Below are positions 35,480 through 42,853 of a stretch of 64,000 nt of DNA, in pieces (position 1 is the first letter of the stretch; each line of letters begins with the position of its first letter). The position numbers and the translations under genes were made by a program. This DNA is from Marinobacter changyiensis (GTDB taxonomy: Bacteria; Pseudomonadota; Gammaproteobacteria; Pseudomonadales; Oleiphilaceae). The DNA is taken from NCBI RefSeq assembly GCF_009193265.1, contig NZ_VZZZ01000003.1, positions 248,001-312,000 on the forward strand, given 5' to 3'. The notes beneath the pieces were generated by a model, which searched no databases, was not told the origin of the DNA, and worked only from the letters and a program-made list of their open reading frames with translations.

Positions 35480-36073
35480 CTAATAGTTCTTAGAGCTTAG
35501 ACGTAGACGCGAAAATCCTAGACCAGCAAGACCAAGTGCTAATAGCGATAGGAATGCTGGTTCAGGGACGCTAAAAGAATCGCCTAGCATCGTAAGCTGG
35601 TACTGGCCTTTACCTGTAGAAGATGGGACGAAGCATTGTAATCTGTAGATACATCCTCCTGCCTGCGCCAGATATTGTTCCTCCAGCGTTGCCTTCTGGT
35701 AAACTCTATCCCCAAATACGCCTATGTCAAGCTTATAGCTTCCCGCAGTAAGCCGCAGTTCAAGGTAAGAGTCGTATTGAATCAGAGATCCATCATTGCC
35801 AAATAGCAGTGGGTCGCCTTCATAAGCGGGGCCGCCGTAATAACCTTCCTCATCGTTGTAGGCAACTACCTCTCCATCGTTAACCCGAGTCACTGTCAAT
35901 GTACTGTCAAAAAAGGTTTCAAAATAATAGAAGGAGAGTATGTCGAAAGATACAGTGCTATCGGAGTGGACTTCAAAGTTTATTAAACTTTGGTCTGGCA
36001 TCTCGCCGAGAATAACGATGGAATGAGAGTTCGCACTTAAACAGGAAGCAATAAGAAGAAGGATGAATTTCAT
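35480..36073 (-). CDS. PEP-CTERM protein carried on the satellite
   Basis: A protein of 197 aa with GGGAG ten bases before the ATG. It starts MKFILLLIASCLSANSHSIV, a signal peptide. The body (VSFDILSFYYFETFFDSTLT, then VTRVNDGEVVAYNDEE) resembles the beta-sandwich of DVUA0089/PPC-like modules. It ends with a sorting signal VPEPAFLSLLALGLAGLGFS followed by RLRLSSKNY. It lies inside the att boundaries, so it is cargo of the satellite. Its promoter has both the sigma-54 element and the shared upstream motif of the host PEP-CTERM genes. Base composition is visibly richer in A and T than in the host genes, which suggests transfer. It needs the host exosortase. Confidence 0.9.
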   Translation of the reverse strand: MKFILLLIASCLSANSHSIVILGEMPDQSLINFEVHSDSTVSFDILSFYYFETFFDSTLTVTRVNDGEVVAYNDEEGYYGGPAYEGDPLLFGNDGSLIQYDSYLELRLTAGSYKLDIGVFGDRVYQKATLEEQYLAQAGGCIYRLQCFVPSSTGKGQYQLTMLGDSFSVPEPAFLSLLALGLAGLGFSRLRLSSKNY

Positions 36074-36114
36074 AATCTGGTGGCTCCCGATAGAGTAATA
36101 GCTTGGCGAGCTGC

Positions 36115-36131
36115 CGCAATAAAGATGCCAA
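36115..36131 (-). promoter_or_regulatory. Sigma-54-type promoter for the satellite PEP-CTERM gene
   Basis: On the minus strand TTGGCATCTTTATTGCG, close to the sigma-54 consensus, with GG-N10-GC. The GC is about 43 bp before the ATG at 36073. Confidence 0.85.
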
Positions 36132-36193
36132 TATATAAAACACTCTTTAAACCAGATCGTTATAAAATCTCGCGTCCAGAAGTCATCGGAATA

Positions 36194-36211
36194 GTGTAAA
36201 AAAAATCGTCA
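36194..36211 (-). promoter_or_regulatory. Shared upstream activator motif, copy 3
   Basis: On the minus strand TGACGATTTTTTTTACAC, 64 bp upstream of the -24 GG, the same distance as for copy 1. Confidence 0.75.
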
Positions 36212-36452
36212 GATAAGTGAGCTGTACCGAGGTTTTGGACGCTCCATAGCGTTACCGTGTCTGCCCGGTGAGCATGTGGATGAGACTTCTCCTCGCACAT
36301 ATGCGGTGGAGAGAGTTCCGTGCTGGGCAGGATCGGGAGGGGTCATTGGCGCTATGCCCAAAACATGAATTTTGCGGAAACGTAAAAGTGTCTGGATCTA
36401 CGGTCTAGGAAAAGGGGCGTTTTGGCGATTTGCTTACCCCTCCCGGTCCCGT

Positions 36453-36623
36453 TTACGCTGGCCTTACCTGTACCACGGCGCGGTGCATGTTCAGATTTGC
36501 CGCGTAACGATGTGCGCGTTCTTCCAGGGCTTTGGGATCATCACCGACTAGCTCGGCAACCCGTTTGCTTTTGTGAGTAATCACAGCGAAGAAAAGTTGT
36601 GTCGGTGTTTCGATAGTCTGCAT
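36453..36623 (-). CDS. Small hypothetical protein
   Basis: A protein of 56 aa starting MQTIETPTQLFFAVITHKSK, with GAGGAA before the ATG at 36623. It begins 10 bp after the end of the 80-aa gene and is the last of the packaging operon. Charged and mostly helical, with no family I recognise. Possible roles in phage satellites at this position include capsid size control; there is no evidence for it here. Confidence 0.6.
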   Translation of the reverse strand: MQTIETPTQLFFAVITHKSKRVAELVGDDPKALEERAHRYAANLNMHRAVVQVRPA

Positions 36624-36633
36624 GGTCGGTTCC

Positions 36634-36876
36634 TCAAATCTCTTTTTTCTCAATTGGACGCGCCTCGATTGATTCCGGCGGCCCGTAAACTGTCAGGGCA
36701 AAGCAATTACTGTTCGGATTCTTGTCCATGAAGCTGCGGCCATATTGCCGCCATTGACCCTCTAGCCAGTCCTGGTCATAGCTGTTCATCCCGCAACCAA
36801 TACTAAAAACGTGGTGAAGCTCTGCGGGGTAGTGGTTGGCAGTTCCACGGCTGCGGCGCTTTCTGGTGGTTGGCAT
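36634..36876 (-). CDS. Small hypothetical protein
   Basis: A protein of 80 aa starting MPTTRKRRSRGTANHYPAEL. It has a very basic N-terminus, then WLEGQWRQYGRSFMDKN. It starts two bases after the stop of the small terminase gene, so it is in the same operon. One Cys near the start (IGCGMN) and one later (SNCF) do not form a zinc pattern. No family is recognised. Confidence 0.6.
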   Translation of the reverse strand: MPTTRKRRSRGTANHYPAELHHVFSIGCGMNSYDQDWLEGQWRQYGRSFMDKNPNSNCFALTVYGPPESIEARPIEKKEI

Positions 36877-36878
36877 AA

Positions 36879-37196
36879 CTAAATCCCTCCAGGTCGTCCG
36901 GGGCCATCGCGTAACGGCTCCAGGTCTAGATTCATGGCTTTAAGAGCTGCCAGCAGGCCATTACGTGAGTCTTTCTCAAGAGCGCAAGCGGGGTGTTGCT
37001 TGGGTACGCCATAACGGTCGTCTACCACTTCGCCCTGTTCCCCTATGGCCTTCTGAGCGGCCCTCATGCGGTCGAGGCATTCAGCAGCGGTACACAGCAG
37101 GGTCAGGCCGGCGGCGTCGTCGATGCCGTACTCGTCGGACAAGTCGCGCCATAATTTTCGGCCATCAACTTTCAGGTGCTTGGGTGGATTCTTCAT
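36879..37196 (-). CDS. Phage terminase small subunit, P27 family
   Basis: A protein of 105 aa with the P27 pattern: PPKHLKVDGRKLWRDLSDEY at the N-terminus, a DAAGLTLLCTAAECLDRMRA helix and VPKQHPACALEKDSRNGLLA, then a Gly/Pro-rich end (GPGRPGGI). Small terminases choose the DNA to be packaged. No large terminase, which cuts and pumps DNA, is in the element; it would come from a helper phage. Directly upstream lies a pair of 116-bp direct repeats that could be its binding site. Confidence 0.88.
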   Translation of the reverse strand: MKNPPKHLKVDGRKLWRDLSDEYGIDDAAGLTLLCTAAECLDRMRAAQKAIGEQGEVVDDRYGVPKQHPACALEKDSRNGLLAALKAMNLDLEPLRDGPGRPGGI

Positions 37197-37326
37197 GGCG
37201 TTACCTCGTGAATCTCAAACACTTTCGGTGTACTCCTTTTGAAATAAACGAAGTTACACGGGCGGTCTTAGCGGTTCGGCGGTGGAGGCTCGGATTACCC
37301 CCCTCCCCATGCCGCTGCCTTGAATT

Positions 37327-37442
37327 AGTGCCTGCCGCGCACCAACCAAAGTGCCGCAGGCTTTCGGTTGTGTTTCCAATTGAGCGAGACAACCGACAAA
37401 CGCTCATCCAGTCCTTCCGCAAAGCGGCCCGCCTGGCTCGGG
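37327..37442. repeat. 116-bp direct repeat, copy 1
   Basis: It runs from AGTGCCTGCCGCG to GGCCCGCCTGGCTCGG and contains a dyad, CGGTTGT with ACAACCG, around a 17-base centre. It lies between the capsid and small-terminase genes, where no protein is coded. Confidence 0.9.
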
Positions 37443-37450
37443 TGGTTGTA

Positions 37451-37566
37451 AGTGCCTGCCGCGTACTCACCACAAATACCGCAGGCTTTCGGTTGTGTCT
37501 TGAATTGAGCTAGACAACCGACAAACGCTCATCCAGGTTTACCGCAAGCGGCCCGCCTGGCTCGGG
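37451..37566. repeat. 116-bp direct repeat, copy 2
   Basis: The second copy begins 124 bp after the first and keeps the dyad and the GCGGCCCGCCTGGCTCGG end, with scattered differences. It ends just before the capsid stop codon at 37575. Confidence 0.9.
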
Positions 37567-37574
37567 AGACTTTC

Positions 37575-38666
37575 TTAGATAGCGAACTTCAGCACGGCAG
37601 ACGGTGCCATCACGGCAAGGCCGCTTCTCAATTCCGATCTCATCCGGAGTGTATTCGTCTGGAAGTCGTCATTGATGCGTCCGATTTCAAACTGCGCTTG
37701 CTGACGATCCAGCAGGGCAACCTGTGACGGGTCCATGACAAGGACGCTTGTCTCCGGCATGGCTGCGTTGGTGACCACTGGCACGTTCCAGAGGTTCGGA
37801 CCTGCGGGGCTATCCCAGCCAGAGGCGACATATTCCCCGGCGGTGTTGCGCTCGGATCTGATTGTCTGCCATGCCTTCGGGTGAAGGACTACAGCGCCGG
37901 CCATCCAGCCCGTACTCTCAAGCTCTGCGATTGCCTCACCGATACCATCAGCCGCAGTTGCGTCAAGGGTAGTTGTGAAGGCAGTAGCCTGGTTGAGTAG
38001 GCCGTTGATCTGACTAACGCCACCAGCGCCGTTGATGATCTCGGACTCAAGTTTCTGAGTCACACCGTAGATCAAGCGGGAGTTGATGAACTGTTGCAGC
38101 TGCGGGGCGTCGGCAATTACTTGTTCAGAAGCCCCTAGTAGTACCGCGATCGTGGCAATCGGTACGGTTTGCAGTGCGGTCGGCAGGGTCTGCGTTGCCT
38201 TGGCGTCGCCTTCTGCCAGCTGGTAAGCAGCGGCGTCTACAAACCCGTCCAGGGTCGTAAACTCAAAGCTGTTTGAGCTGACCATAATGCGCTGCATCAG
38301 ATCCAGCAGGGACAACCGGCGGCGCGGGTCGTTCATGATGCCGTTAGCGCGGTTTGCTTCAACGCTGTATGGGCTGTCACCGACACCGCCTGCATCACCA
38401 ACAACCGACTTACGCAGGGTTTGGACGCTCTCAGTGATCGGAATGATTGCCGATTTGCTGGAACGATTGCGCAGGGCTTCGAACTGGGCATCTTCGGAAA
38501 TCATGGAGCCAACGCTTTTAACTGCTTTCATACCAAAACCTGTCGGGGTAGTGCTTTTCTGGGATAGGTCGTCAAGCTGGTCCTGCATTTTTCCGTGCTT
38601 GGTGTCCATCGCTTCTCGGATTTTGGCTAGCTCGGTTTTGGCCAGCTCTAGTGCTTCATTGCTCAT
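37575..38666 (-). CDS. HK97-fold major capsid protein
   Basis: A protein of 363 aa. The first 60 residues are a charged helix (LAKTELAKIREAMDTKHGKM, then QDQLDDLSQKS), as in the delta or scaffold part of HK97 capsid proteins. The rest has RRRLSLLDLMQRIMVSSNSF, then DAPQLQQFINSRLIYGVTQK and LESEIINGAG, GWMAGAVVLHPKAWQTIRS and NVPVVTNAAMP, typical of phage capsid proteins of this family. It would form the shell of the satellite particle. No protease gene is nearby to remove the delta region, so a helper protease may be used. Confidence 0.93.
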   Translation of the reverse strand: MSNEALELAKTELAKIREAMDTKHGKMQDQLDDLSQKSTTPTGFGMKAVKSVGSMISEDAQFEALRNRSSKSAIIPITESVQTLRKSVVGDAGGVGDSPYSVEANRANGIMNDPRRRLSLLDLMQRIMVSSNSFEFTTLDGFVDAAAYQLAEGDAKATQTLPTALQTVPIATIAVLLGASEQVIADAPQLQQFINSRLIYGVTQKLESEIINGAGGVSQINGLLNQATAFTTTLDATAADGIGEAIAELESTGWMAGAVVLHPKAWQTIRSERNTAGEYVASGWDSPAGPNLWNVPVVTNAAMPETSVLVMDPSQVALLDRQQAQFEIGRINDDFQTNTLRMRSELRSGLAVMAPSAVLKFAI

Positions 38667-38820
38667 AATGTTGTGCCTTGTTCAATTACTGGTGCCTTTC
38701 GGCTTGAGTGCTCATCCCCAGCAGCGTCACGCAGCTTTGAACGGGTACACCGGAAGCCTGAGCAGGGAATCCCGGCGGGTCGGGTCGATAGCAGCATCGC
38801 GCGGCTATGCCCTGAATGAT

Positions 38821-39105
38821 TCATAACTTACCGGCGGCTTGGGCCTGGTCGATCTCAAAACACAGCTTGTTCTTGATGGCGTGAACATGGGCTGAGAAAT
38901 CGCCGGTATCTTTCGCGGCCCGGGCGTCACGGTTGAGCCTTTCGCGCTCTTGAACAACCAAAAGCTCATCCCGCTGTGATGCAGCGATAAGCCCGTTCAT
39001 GGCCGTAACGTCGCCTTTACCCGCTGCGGTCTTCAGCATCCGGTAATAGCTTTCAATGTTCGCCTTGGTTGGCTTGGCGTTCGGTTTGCCTCTTGGCCGG
39101 CCCAC
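38821..39105 (-). CDS. Small hypothetical protein, first gene of the packaging operon
   Basis: A protein of 94 aa starting MGRPRGKPNAKPTKANIESY, followed by helices rich in Ala, Arg and Glu (LLVVQERERLNRDARAAKDT). A GRPRG-type basic start is common in small terminases and small DNA-binding proteins of phages, but this is not enough to name it. It lies 154 bp before the capsid gene and about 70 bp after the LexA-type box. Confidence 0.7.
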   Translation of the reverse strand: MGRPRGKPNAKPTKANIESYYRMLKTAAGKGDVTAMNGLIAASQRDELLVVQERERLNRDARAAKDTGDFSAHVHAIKNKLCFEIDQAQAAGKL

Positions 39106-39174
39106 GTGAGTCTCCTGGTCTGTCAGTGAAGGCCGGAACTTAACGACCTGTTGTTATGATATAACATAACATAA

Positions 39175-39194
39175 TACTGTTTAAATATACAGTA
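39175..39194. promoter_or_regulatory. LexA-type (SOS) box ahead of the packaging operon
   Basis: TACTGTTTAAATATACAGTA is a near-perfect match to the gammaproteobacterial LexA box (TACTG-N10-CAGTA, A/T-rich centre). It is about 70 bp before the first packaging gene. On the minus strand a -35-like TTTAAA inside it and TATATC 16 bases on could form the promoter it would block. Confidence 0.8.
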
Positions 39195-39224
39195 AATCCC
39201 CCTAAAAACGAAGAATACAGGCAC

Positions 39225-39248
39225 AAAAAAGCCCACACGTGGCGGGCT
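39225..39248 (-). terminator. Terminator at the end of the replication operon
   Basis: On the minus strand AGCCC, a 9-base loop, GGGCT, then a T run. It would end leftward transcripts coming from the primase gene before the packaging operon begins. Confidence 0.8.
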
Positions 39249-39254
39249 AATTCG

Positions 39255-39284
39255 GTTAACGTCGCAGTTAACAGGTTCGTTAAC
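39255..39284. repeat. Three GTTAAC units at 12-bp spacing
   Basis: GTTAAC starts at 39255, 39267 and 39279, exactly 12 bp apart. They lie on nearly the same face of the helix and look like binding sites for a replication initiator or regulator. Confidence 0.75.
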
Positions 39285-39444
39285 CAGGGCTGAATCTGTG
39301 CATGAGGGTATGTGAGGTTTCCCTTATCGAGCCGGCCCGGAGTGCTAGGCCGCCCCCTTACCTCTGCCTATGCTTCGGGTGCTGCGTCTTCACTGGATCG
39401 CCGTCTTGTGTTGCGTTGTGGCGACTCAAGGGGTCCGCTATGCA

Positions 39445-39590
39445 GGGACGGGAGGGACGCAAGGGACGCAAGGGACGGGTTATCTGACATTTCTCAATCT
39501 CCACAAAATACATATCAAGGTCGGCCTTAAAGACTGAAATATCTTTTATTTGCATCACGGAATGTCGAAACACGCGTCCCTTGCGTCCCT
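39445..39590. repeat. GGGACG iterons at 9-bp spacing, with an inverted group
   Basis: GGGACG begins at 39445, 39454, 39463 and 39472. The inverse, CGTCCC, begins at 39575 and 39584, overlapping the end of the primase gene. The paired groups, about 95 bp apart, are reminiscent of the cis replication sites of P4-type satellites. Confidence 0.8.
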
Positions 39591-42001
39591 TAAGCTGCAT
39601 GGCTGAATACTCCTGTGATTGCGCGCTGACACTTAAGGCCGGCGGTATATCGCCTCCCGTTTGATTTGCGGGTGTCATAGCCAAGGGCTTTCAGACGGTC
39701 AGAAAAAGATTTTTGTGTTAGCTGGCGGTGAATACCGTTTTCCTGCGCCCATGCACGATAGGCATTGAATAGCTTTTGCGGCTCCAGGCGTTCTAAGGGG
39801 TCAGGCTCACATTCAGCCTCGGCAAATTGCGCCACCTGATCCGCTTCCAGACGCCACTGATCGCGGGCTTGCTTGCAACTCTCCGGCATGGTGAAGCCGA
39901 CTTGCAACGCGTCTGCATAGGCGTCTAAGGCAAGGCTTAAGATCCCCGGTAGCTCGTCAATCAACTTGTCTTTCAGGAGTGGGTCACAGTTGCCAAGCTC
40001 CGGCTTGAACTTGTTGTTGAACTCCACCACCAGGGCGCGGCGAAACAGCGCGTCGCTAAAGTCGCGGGTGTGGGGCATGTGGTTGGTACCGAACCAGCAA
40101 GTCGCAAACGGGCGCATAACAAACGGGTCTTTGAACTTGTGTTCAACGGTTGTCGGCTCACCCGACACAATGCCTTTCAGACTGGCATCGTCAATTACTT
40201 CGCCCTGTTTTATCTCAGTCACTATGTTCGCCAGCTTGCCGTGTAGGTGGGCGCGCTGAAACGAGCGATCAAATTGTGAAGGCTGGACGCCCGCCACGTT
40301 CTCCGATCCTGCCAGGGCTTCCAGAATGGACAACAACACGGATTTACCGTTAGCGCCTGCCCCCACCAGGATGATGAACTTCTCATGCCGACAATGGGCC
40401 ATCAGGGTATAGCCCATCATTTCCAGCAATGCCTGGGCTTTGTCTCCTGCGTCCGGGTCACCCTTGAACACCTCAGCCAGAAACTGAATAAACCGGGGGG
40501 CGGTTGCTTGGGGGTCATAGCTCACCGGAATTTGTGTAGTTCGGTAATGCTCCCGGTTATGCGCCACCAGATCCCATTGCGCGTTATCTAACATCAGTTC
40601 CCCGTTTAGCGTGTTCACGCATTCGGGCGGACCAATATCAAACATATGATTCGGTCTGAATATCTCGGTCCTGAACAGGTCCGTCACACTCTCCACGTTG
40701 CTCTTGCGTACCGATTCGGCAAGCGGGGCAATGTGGTGCTGTACCCATTGTTTAACGCTCCGGTCTTCCTGCTTCTGCCAGACACCGCTGGGCCTCCACA
40801 TGAACACGAACGTCTGAGCCGCCAGCACGTTATCAGGGCCAATGTCCGCCACAAGGCTACGCGCCAATGCGAGGTCGTCTAGCTCCTCACTGTCCTCGCC
40901 TGATCGCTCTGTTTCCTTAATCACCGAAAACGGGAGGCCGGTAGCGTCCTTGATCGCCTTATGGATTCGGCGCTTTTGAACAGGTGAAAGCTCTTTGGCC
41001 TCCTGAATCAGAGTTTCGACATTCTCACTGTCAGAGGTCAGCGCTTGAGCGTCTACCAGGATTTCAGCGTATTGGCGCGGCTCTGGCTCGCCACACAATC
41101 CCAGCTTTTCCCGGTAGTCATTGAGCCGCCGGTCTGCACAATGGGCGTGCATACATTTGAAGCTGGGCGTTTTGAATCCGCCAGTATTGCCGGGGTAATA
41201 GACGGTTTCGGTCTGCCCTGATTCTCTGGTGTGTTCGGACTCAAAAGGGCAAGCCACGTTAAAAGCTGAATCAGGCCGCTTTGATCGAATCAGGCCGCTG
41301 TCATTCAATGCCTTAAAGATTTCGTCATCCTCGCTGATTTCAAGCTGGCGCGTTTGCTTGCTGGTGCCCTCCTTTTCCAGTGGCGGGAAGGTAGCCAGGA
41401 GCGTGTCAGCGGTGTACGGCAATCCCCCGGACTCATGCACCACCTGAACCATGAATGGCTCGCCTTTGCGGTGATAGAAGCCAGGCAGGCGTAACACGCG
41501 AGGCAGATCTATTACGCTAGGGTCAGTGCCGAAACGGTCCGCTATCCTGCGCTGCATTCCTTCAAATTGAACCAGTGGCAAGCCATCGGTTAGCCAGTAG
41601 GGATGAAAGTTGCCGGCGCTACTCTCTACAACAAAATGCGGTTCAAGCTCCGCTTTCATAATAGGGTCAAGAGGTGCGCCATCCGTATCGGCAAAGGCTG
41701 CTCGCACGCGGGTTATGTTTTCGGACTTGCGGCCTTTCAGATCGGTCTGGCTCACTGTCACGAAAACACCAGCGCCTCTCTGGTTCAGCCGTTCAAGGGC
41801 AGGCGCGTGCTGTTTCAACGTGCCGTGAAATAGGTGTGGGTATCTCTTGGGCTGCTTATTGCGCTCCCGCTCCTTGTCCTCTGCCTTGGCCTCTGGGCTA
41901 TCGGCAAACGTCTGGAATGTAAATTGCTCCTCGCCTTCATCAAGCAACATCAGAAAACGGTCAGCGGCCTGGATGTCTGCCTTCAGATTAGAGTCACTCA
42001 T
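39590..42001 (-). CDS. Primase-helicase of satellite/plasmid type (RepB-like primase, D5-N, SF3 helicase)
   Basis: A protein of 803 aa. Residues about 60-230 are a RepB/AEP-like primase: RVRAAFADTDGAPLDPIMKA and HFVVESSAGNFHPYWLTDG. A zinc-type cluster of Cys and His (CPFESEHT, KCMHAHC) lies near 260-300. The D5-N region is followed by the SF3 helicase, with Walker A VGAGANGKSVLLSILEAL near 570 and WFGTNHMPHTRDFSDALFRR as motif C and sensor. It starts replication of the element and unwinds the origin. Its start overlaps the HTH gene stop by 8 bp. It is the main replication protein of the satellite. Confidence 0.93.
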   Translation of the reverse strand: MSDSNLKADIQAADRFLMLLDEGEEQFTFQTFADSPEAKAEDKERERNKQPKRYPHLFHGTLKQHAPALERLNQRGAGVFVTVSQTDLKGRKSENITRVRAAFADTDGAPLDPIMKAELEPHFVVESSAGNFHPYWLTDGLPLVQFEGMQRRIADRFGTDPSVIDLPRVLRLPGFYHRKGEPFMVQVVHESGGLPYTADTLLATFPPLEKEGTSKQTRQLEISEDDEIFKALNDSGLIRSKRPDSAFNVACPFESEHTRESGQTETVYYPGNTGGFKTPSFKCMHAHCADRRLNDYREKLGLCGEPEPRQYAEILVDAQALTSDSENVETLIQEAKELSPVQKRRIHKAIKDATGLPFSVIKETERSGEDSEELDDLALARSLVADIGPDNVLAAQTFVFMWRPSGVWQKQEDRSVKQWVQHHIAPLAESVRKSNVESVTDLFRTEIFRPNHMFDIGPPECVNTLNGELMLDNAQWDLVAHNREHYRTTQIPVSYDPQATAPRFIQFLAEVFKGDPDAGDKAQALLEMMGYTLMAHCRHEKFIILVGAGANGKSVLLSILEALAGSENVAGVQPSQFDRSFQRAHLHGKLANIVTEIKQGEVIDDASLKGIVSGEPTTVEHKFKDPFVMRPFATCWFGTNHMPHTRDFSDALFRRALVVEFNNKFKPELGNCDPLLKDKLIDELPGILSLALDAYADALQVGFTMPESCKQARDQWRLEADQVAQFAEAECEPDPLERLEPQKLFNAYRAWAQENGIHRQLTQKSFSDRLKALGYDTRKSNGRRYTAGLKCQRAITGVFSHAA

Positions 42002-42338
42002 TCATCACCTCCGGCATCAAGACATACTCCGCAACGCTGTGAAGGCGTCCCGCTGAATCGGCATCCTGTCGGCGGTGAGTCACGATGTTATGGCCCCCCT
42101 TCCGTAACTCCATGACGCGGGCAGCGGGATGCATCACGTTTAAATGATGGCGAGCGTGTAGAGTGGTAAGAGCGCGGTTATGCCGAAGGTACTCCAGGAC
42201 TCTGAATCGTTGATCATCTGTGGAAAGTGCAGAAATATCACCTGAAAAGGTGGTAAAATGATCGTACTGAATAACCTGCTTTACGCTCTCGTCACCAGTT
42301 TGCGGCTGGTGGTCGAGGGCTGGTTTATGCTTCTCCAT
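41994..42338 (-). CDS. Helix-turn-helix-like small protein
   Basis: A protein of 114 aa starting MEKHKPALDHQPQTGDESVK, with AGAGGAGG before the ATG. The central part reads DQRFRVLEYLRHNRALTTLH, then ARHHLNVMHPAARVMELRKG and GHNIVTHRR, which is the pattern of the winged-helix proteins common beside satellite primases. It may control replication genes. It overlaps both neighbours by 8 to 14 bp, so it belongs to the same message as the primase. Confidence 0.8.
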   Translation of the reverse strand: MEKHKPALDHQPQTGDESVKQVIQYDHFTTFSGDISALSTDDQRFRVLEYLRHNRALTTLHARHHLNVMHPAARVMELRKGGHNIVTHRRQDADSAGRLHSVAEYVLMPEVMNE

Positions 42339-42561
42339 TGTCAGCCTCCTCTGCTTTATCCTGCATATCTTCAAGCCAGGCCAGAACGGTGAGCAGATGG
42401 GTGTGCGCGCTGTTAGCCAGGGCTGCCCCTACCACCTTTGTTTCGCAGTCATCATCGTTGTCATAAAGCGAGCCCCGCAGTGGGTTGAGCAGCAGCTCAA
42501 TATCCATAAGCAGCTCGCGGTTCTTAAGGATCTCGGCGCCGGTGTAGTTGGATTGGCTCAT
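42325..42561 (-). CDS. Small hypothetical acidic protein
   Basis: A protein of 78 aa starting MSQSNYTGAEILKNRELLMD, with a centre LLNPLRGSLYDNDDDCETKV and an acidic helical C-terminus. It overlaps the alpA stop by four bases (ATGA) and the next gene by 14 bp, so translation is coupled. No family is recognised. Small acidic proteins at this place are common in satellites. Confidence 0.7.
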   Translation of the reverse strand: MSQSNYTGAEILKNRELLMDIELLLNPLRGSLYDNDDDCETKVVGAALANSAHTHLLTVLAWLEDMQDKAEEADNGEA

Positions 42562-42767
42562 GCCGACACCTCCCGGACTTTTGACTCCAGCCAGCTATCA
42601 AGCTGCTGACGGGTCCATCCAACACAGCGGGGGGAAATTCGGATCTTGCGGGGAAAGTTAGGGTCCGTTTCAGCCAGGTCGTGTAGCTTGGTTCTGCCTA
42701 CACCTAGATAACGGCAGGCATCGGCTGGACGGTAAAAGGCTTGTTCCGTTGGGGCTTTCTGTTGCAT
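42558..42767 (-). CDS. AlpA-family regulator
   Basis: A protein of 69 aa starting MQQKAPTEQAFYRPADACRY. The AlpA helix-turn-helix is clear: YRPADACRYLGVGRTKLHDL, PNFPRKIRISPRCVGWTRQQ and LDSWLESKV. I choose the ATG at 42767; a GTG three codons upstream is the other candidate. AlpA proteins activate or repress integrase or replication genes of satellites and act as excision factors in P4. A 30-bp palindrome overlaps its ribosome site, so it probably controls itself. Confidence 0.9.
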   Translation of the reverse strand: MQQKAPTEQAFYRPADACRYLGVGRTKLHDLAETDPNFPRKIRISPRCVGWTRQQLDSWLESKVREVSA

Positions 42768-42768
42768 G

Positions 42769-42798
42769 GGTATCACCTATGTTGTTCATGGTGATACC
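42769..42798. promoter_or_regulatory. Operator palindrome upstream of alpA
   Basis: GGTATCACC and GGTGATACC, perfect 9-bp arms, around a 12-base centre. It covers the region just before the alpA start codon. It is probably bound by a repressor of the element. Confidence 0.75.
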
Positions 42799-42853
42799 TA
42801 TTAAATAGATGCAGGGGCAGGCGTTGAACAACCGAGACTCGCCCTCGTTGCGG

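Larger units (their letters stand above)
36074..36452. other. Gap with the cargo-gene promoter
   Basis: Apart from the sigma-54 promoter at 36115 and the activator motif at 36194, I see no gene, RNA or terminator in this gap of 379 bp. Confidence 0.6.
39106..39589. other. Control and probable origin region of the satellite
   Basis: No gene is supported in this stretch. It holds a LexA-type box, a leftward terminator, three GTTAAC units at 12-bp spacing and six GGGACG units at 9-bp spacing in two groups (four direct, two inverted). The array position next to the primase gene suggests an origin of replication. Confidence 0.65.

Noticed and set aside
37201..37473. Minus-strand frame of 90 codons between small terminase and capsid
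   Set aside because: It runs through the 116-bp repeats, has no recognisable content and no ribosome site.
39358..39684. Minus-strand frame of 108 codons with LRPLRP repeats
   Set aside because: The repeats are the translated GGGACG iterons, and the frame overlaps the primase end. No ribosome site.
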